Source: Sulfurimonas sp.
Lineage (GTDB): Bacteria; Campylobacterota; Campylobacteria; Campylobacterales; Sulfurimonadaceae
Reading direction: 5' to 3'
Length of the DNA stretch: 34,891 nt
NCBI GenBank assembly: GCA_027060825.1
Contig: JALSWC010000216.1
Span: 1 to 34,891 of the forward strand
This document shows positions 33,926 through 34,891 of this stretch, piece after piece (the first letter of the stretch is position 1; the number at the start of each line of letters is the position of its first letter). The notes below the pieces were generated by a model, which was not told the DNA's origin, ran no database searches, and saw nothing but the letters and a program-made list of their open reading frames with translations. Position numbers and translations under genes: made by a program.

Positions 33926-34891
33926 TTATAAATCCTTTTTTATCGCCTTTACCCATTTGTTAAAAATAACATCAATACTATAATTGTCTTCAATAAACTT
34001 TCTACCTTGTAATGACATTCTTCGAACCAAACTCTCATCCTGTACAAATTTTTCAATAGCTACTTCAATATCCTCAGTAGATTTTTGCCTACAAATTATA
34101 GCCTTATCTTTTACAACATAAGGCACGCCACCACAATCTGTAGTGATGAGTGGCATTCCACTTGTCATAGCCTCCATATTACCCATATGAAATGCTTCTG
34201 CTATATATTCCACTTCAAGCGGATGAGATATAAATAAGTCATATCCTTGTAGTCTTTTCATTAAATCATCATATTTTAAACTTCCTTTCAAAAATATATG
34301 ATTTTCTAAATTCATTTCTTTAATATATTTTTCTAATTTATCTTTTAGAGGGCCATTTCCATAAATATCTAAGGTTATATATGGATATTTTTCTATCAAT
34401 TTTTCTAAAGCTTGAAATATATAAATATATCCCTTTTCATAAACTAATCTACCAATAGAAACTATTTTACCATTAAACTTCTCTCTTTGGCAAAATTTTA
34501 TTTTATCAACATCAAGAGCATGTCCAACTACAGAATGCGGAAGTTTTATACCATATTTTTCATATAATAAAAACATTTTTTCATTAACACCAACTATATA
34601 CTTATTAAAAAATTTCTTATTAATTAAATTTGAATTTAATACTTTTATTCTTTCCTCTGCTGTTATCGTATCATTTATAATAAGAAGACCTTTATAATCA
34701 TCAAAATATGATAAAAATGGATAATGCAGTCCTTCTGTAATCACAATATCAAATTCATTAAAGCCAATAGCCCCATAATATGGTACTTTTATATAAGCTA
34801 TATTAAACAATTTTCTAACAACTCTTAATATAAAAGTTTGAATAGGTTTTACTTTTATATATCTATTCTCTACACCTTCAAATTTCACATT
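33926..34891 (-). CDS. Glycosyltransferase family 4 (5' end beyond window)
   Basis: The visible part is at least 320 residues of a GT-B fold retaining glycosyltransferase. GKIVSIGRLVYEKGYIYIFQ (about 140-159) begins the donor domain and is followed by LDIYGNGPLKDKLEKYI, HIFLKGSLKYDDLMKRLQG and ISHPLEVEYIAEAFHMGNME with AMTSGMPLITTDCGG. The E-x7-E motif region is EAFHMGNMEAM. The C-terminal helix DNYSIDVIFNKWVKAIK is typical. A GTG at 34886-34888 would permit a start, but the frame remains open to the window edge, and the protein lacks the usual first strands of the GT4 acceptor domain. The real start is therefore probably upstream, outside the window. Confidence 0.88.
   Translation of the reverse strand, partial: NVKFEGVENRYIKVKPIQTFILRVVRKLFNIAYIKVPYYGAIGFNEFDIVITEGLHYPFLSYFDDYKGLLIINDTITAEERIKVLNSNLINKKFFNKYIVGVNEKMFLLYEKYGIKLPHSVVGHALDVDKIKFCQREKFNGKIVSIGRLVYEKGYIYIFQALEKLIEKYPYITLDIYGNGPLKDKLEKYIKEMNLENHIFLKGSLKYDDLMKRLQGYDLFISHPLEVEYIAEAFHMGNMEAMTSGMPLITTDCGGVPYVVKDKAIICRQKSTEDIEVAIEKFVQDESLVRRMSLQGRKFIEDNYSIDVIFNKWVKAIKKDL

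Overview
The window looks like a chromosomal segment of a Campylobacterota (Epsilonproteobacteria) species, probably a free-living Sulfurimonas/Sulfurovum-like member rather than a host-adapted Campylobacter; genus is an inference. The reasons are low G+C, tightly packed co-directional genes, and an order that, from memory, matches Campylobacter jejuni Cj0795c-Cj0807: murF, hydrolase, ddl, ruvA, DUF342 protein, then divergently murJ, cysS, and later pyrD, M16 peptidase, dapA, SDR. A pgsA-rseP pair and a Campylobacter-type pgl (protein N-glycosylation) set support the same phylum.

Layout. (1) 1-5051, minus strand: one operon running fapA-like, ruvA, ddl, alpha/beta hydrolase, murF (truncated by the window edge). 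(2) 5143-7936, plus: murJ and cysS, overlapping. (3) 7937-11099, plus: a cytochrome bd quinol oxidase operon of four genes, DUF4492 protein, cydA, cydB and a 51-residue CydX-like protein. In C. jejuni this slot holds msbA. (4) 11118-11681, minus: DJ-1/PfpI protein. (5) 11787-15855, plus: pyrD, M16 peptidase, dapA, FabL-type enoyl-ACP reductase. (6) 15888-22810: mixed strands, with a 42-residue ORF, a methyltransferase, pgsA-rseP, an accessory Fic protein with tandem palindromes over its promoter, YggS, a hypothetical protein, a DTW-domain tRNA modification enzyme and an HI0933-type flavoprotein. (7) tRNA-Asn(GTT) at 22917-22991. (8) 23042-34891, minus: a glycan operon.

The glycan operon is the most interesting part. 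Its downstream half, pglB-pglC-pglE-pglF, encodes lipid-linked sugar priming and an oligosaccharyltransferase with its catalytic motifs intact. Its upstream half encodes four glycosyltransferases (GT4, GT9, two GT2) and a three-gene block: a TagD-type cytidylyltransferase, a polysaccharide-deacetylase-like protein and a LicD-family protein. This suggests an N-glycan carrying a phosphodiester-linked substituent made from a CDP-activated precursor. No PglD acetyltransferase and no lipid-linked oligosaccharide flippase are visible in the window. The upstream half is strikingly AT-rich and contains decayed gene fragments, one resembling the tail of a minimal nucleotidyltransferase, which points to gene replacement within the locus.

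No rRNA, CRISPR array, intact insertion sequence or prophage gene was recognised. Every gap over 100 bases was read, and its contents are listed.
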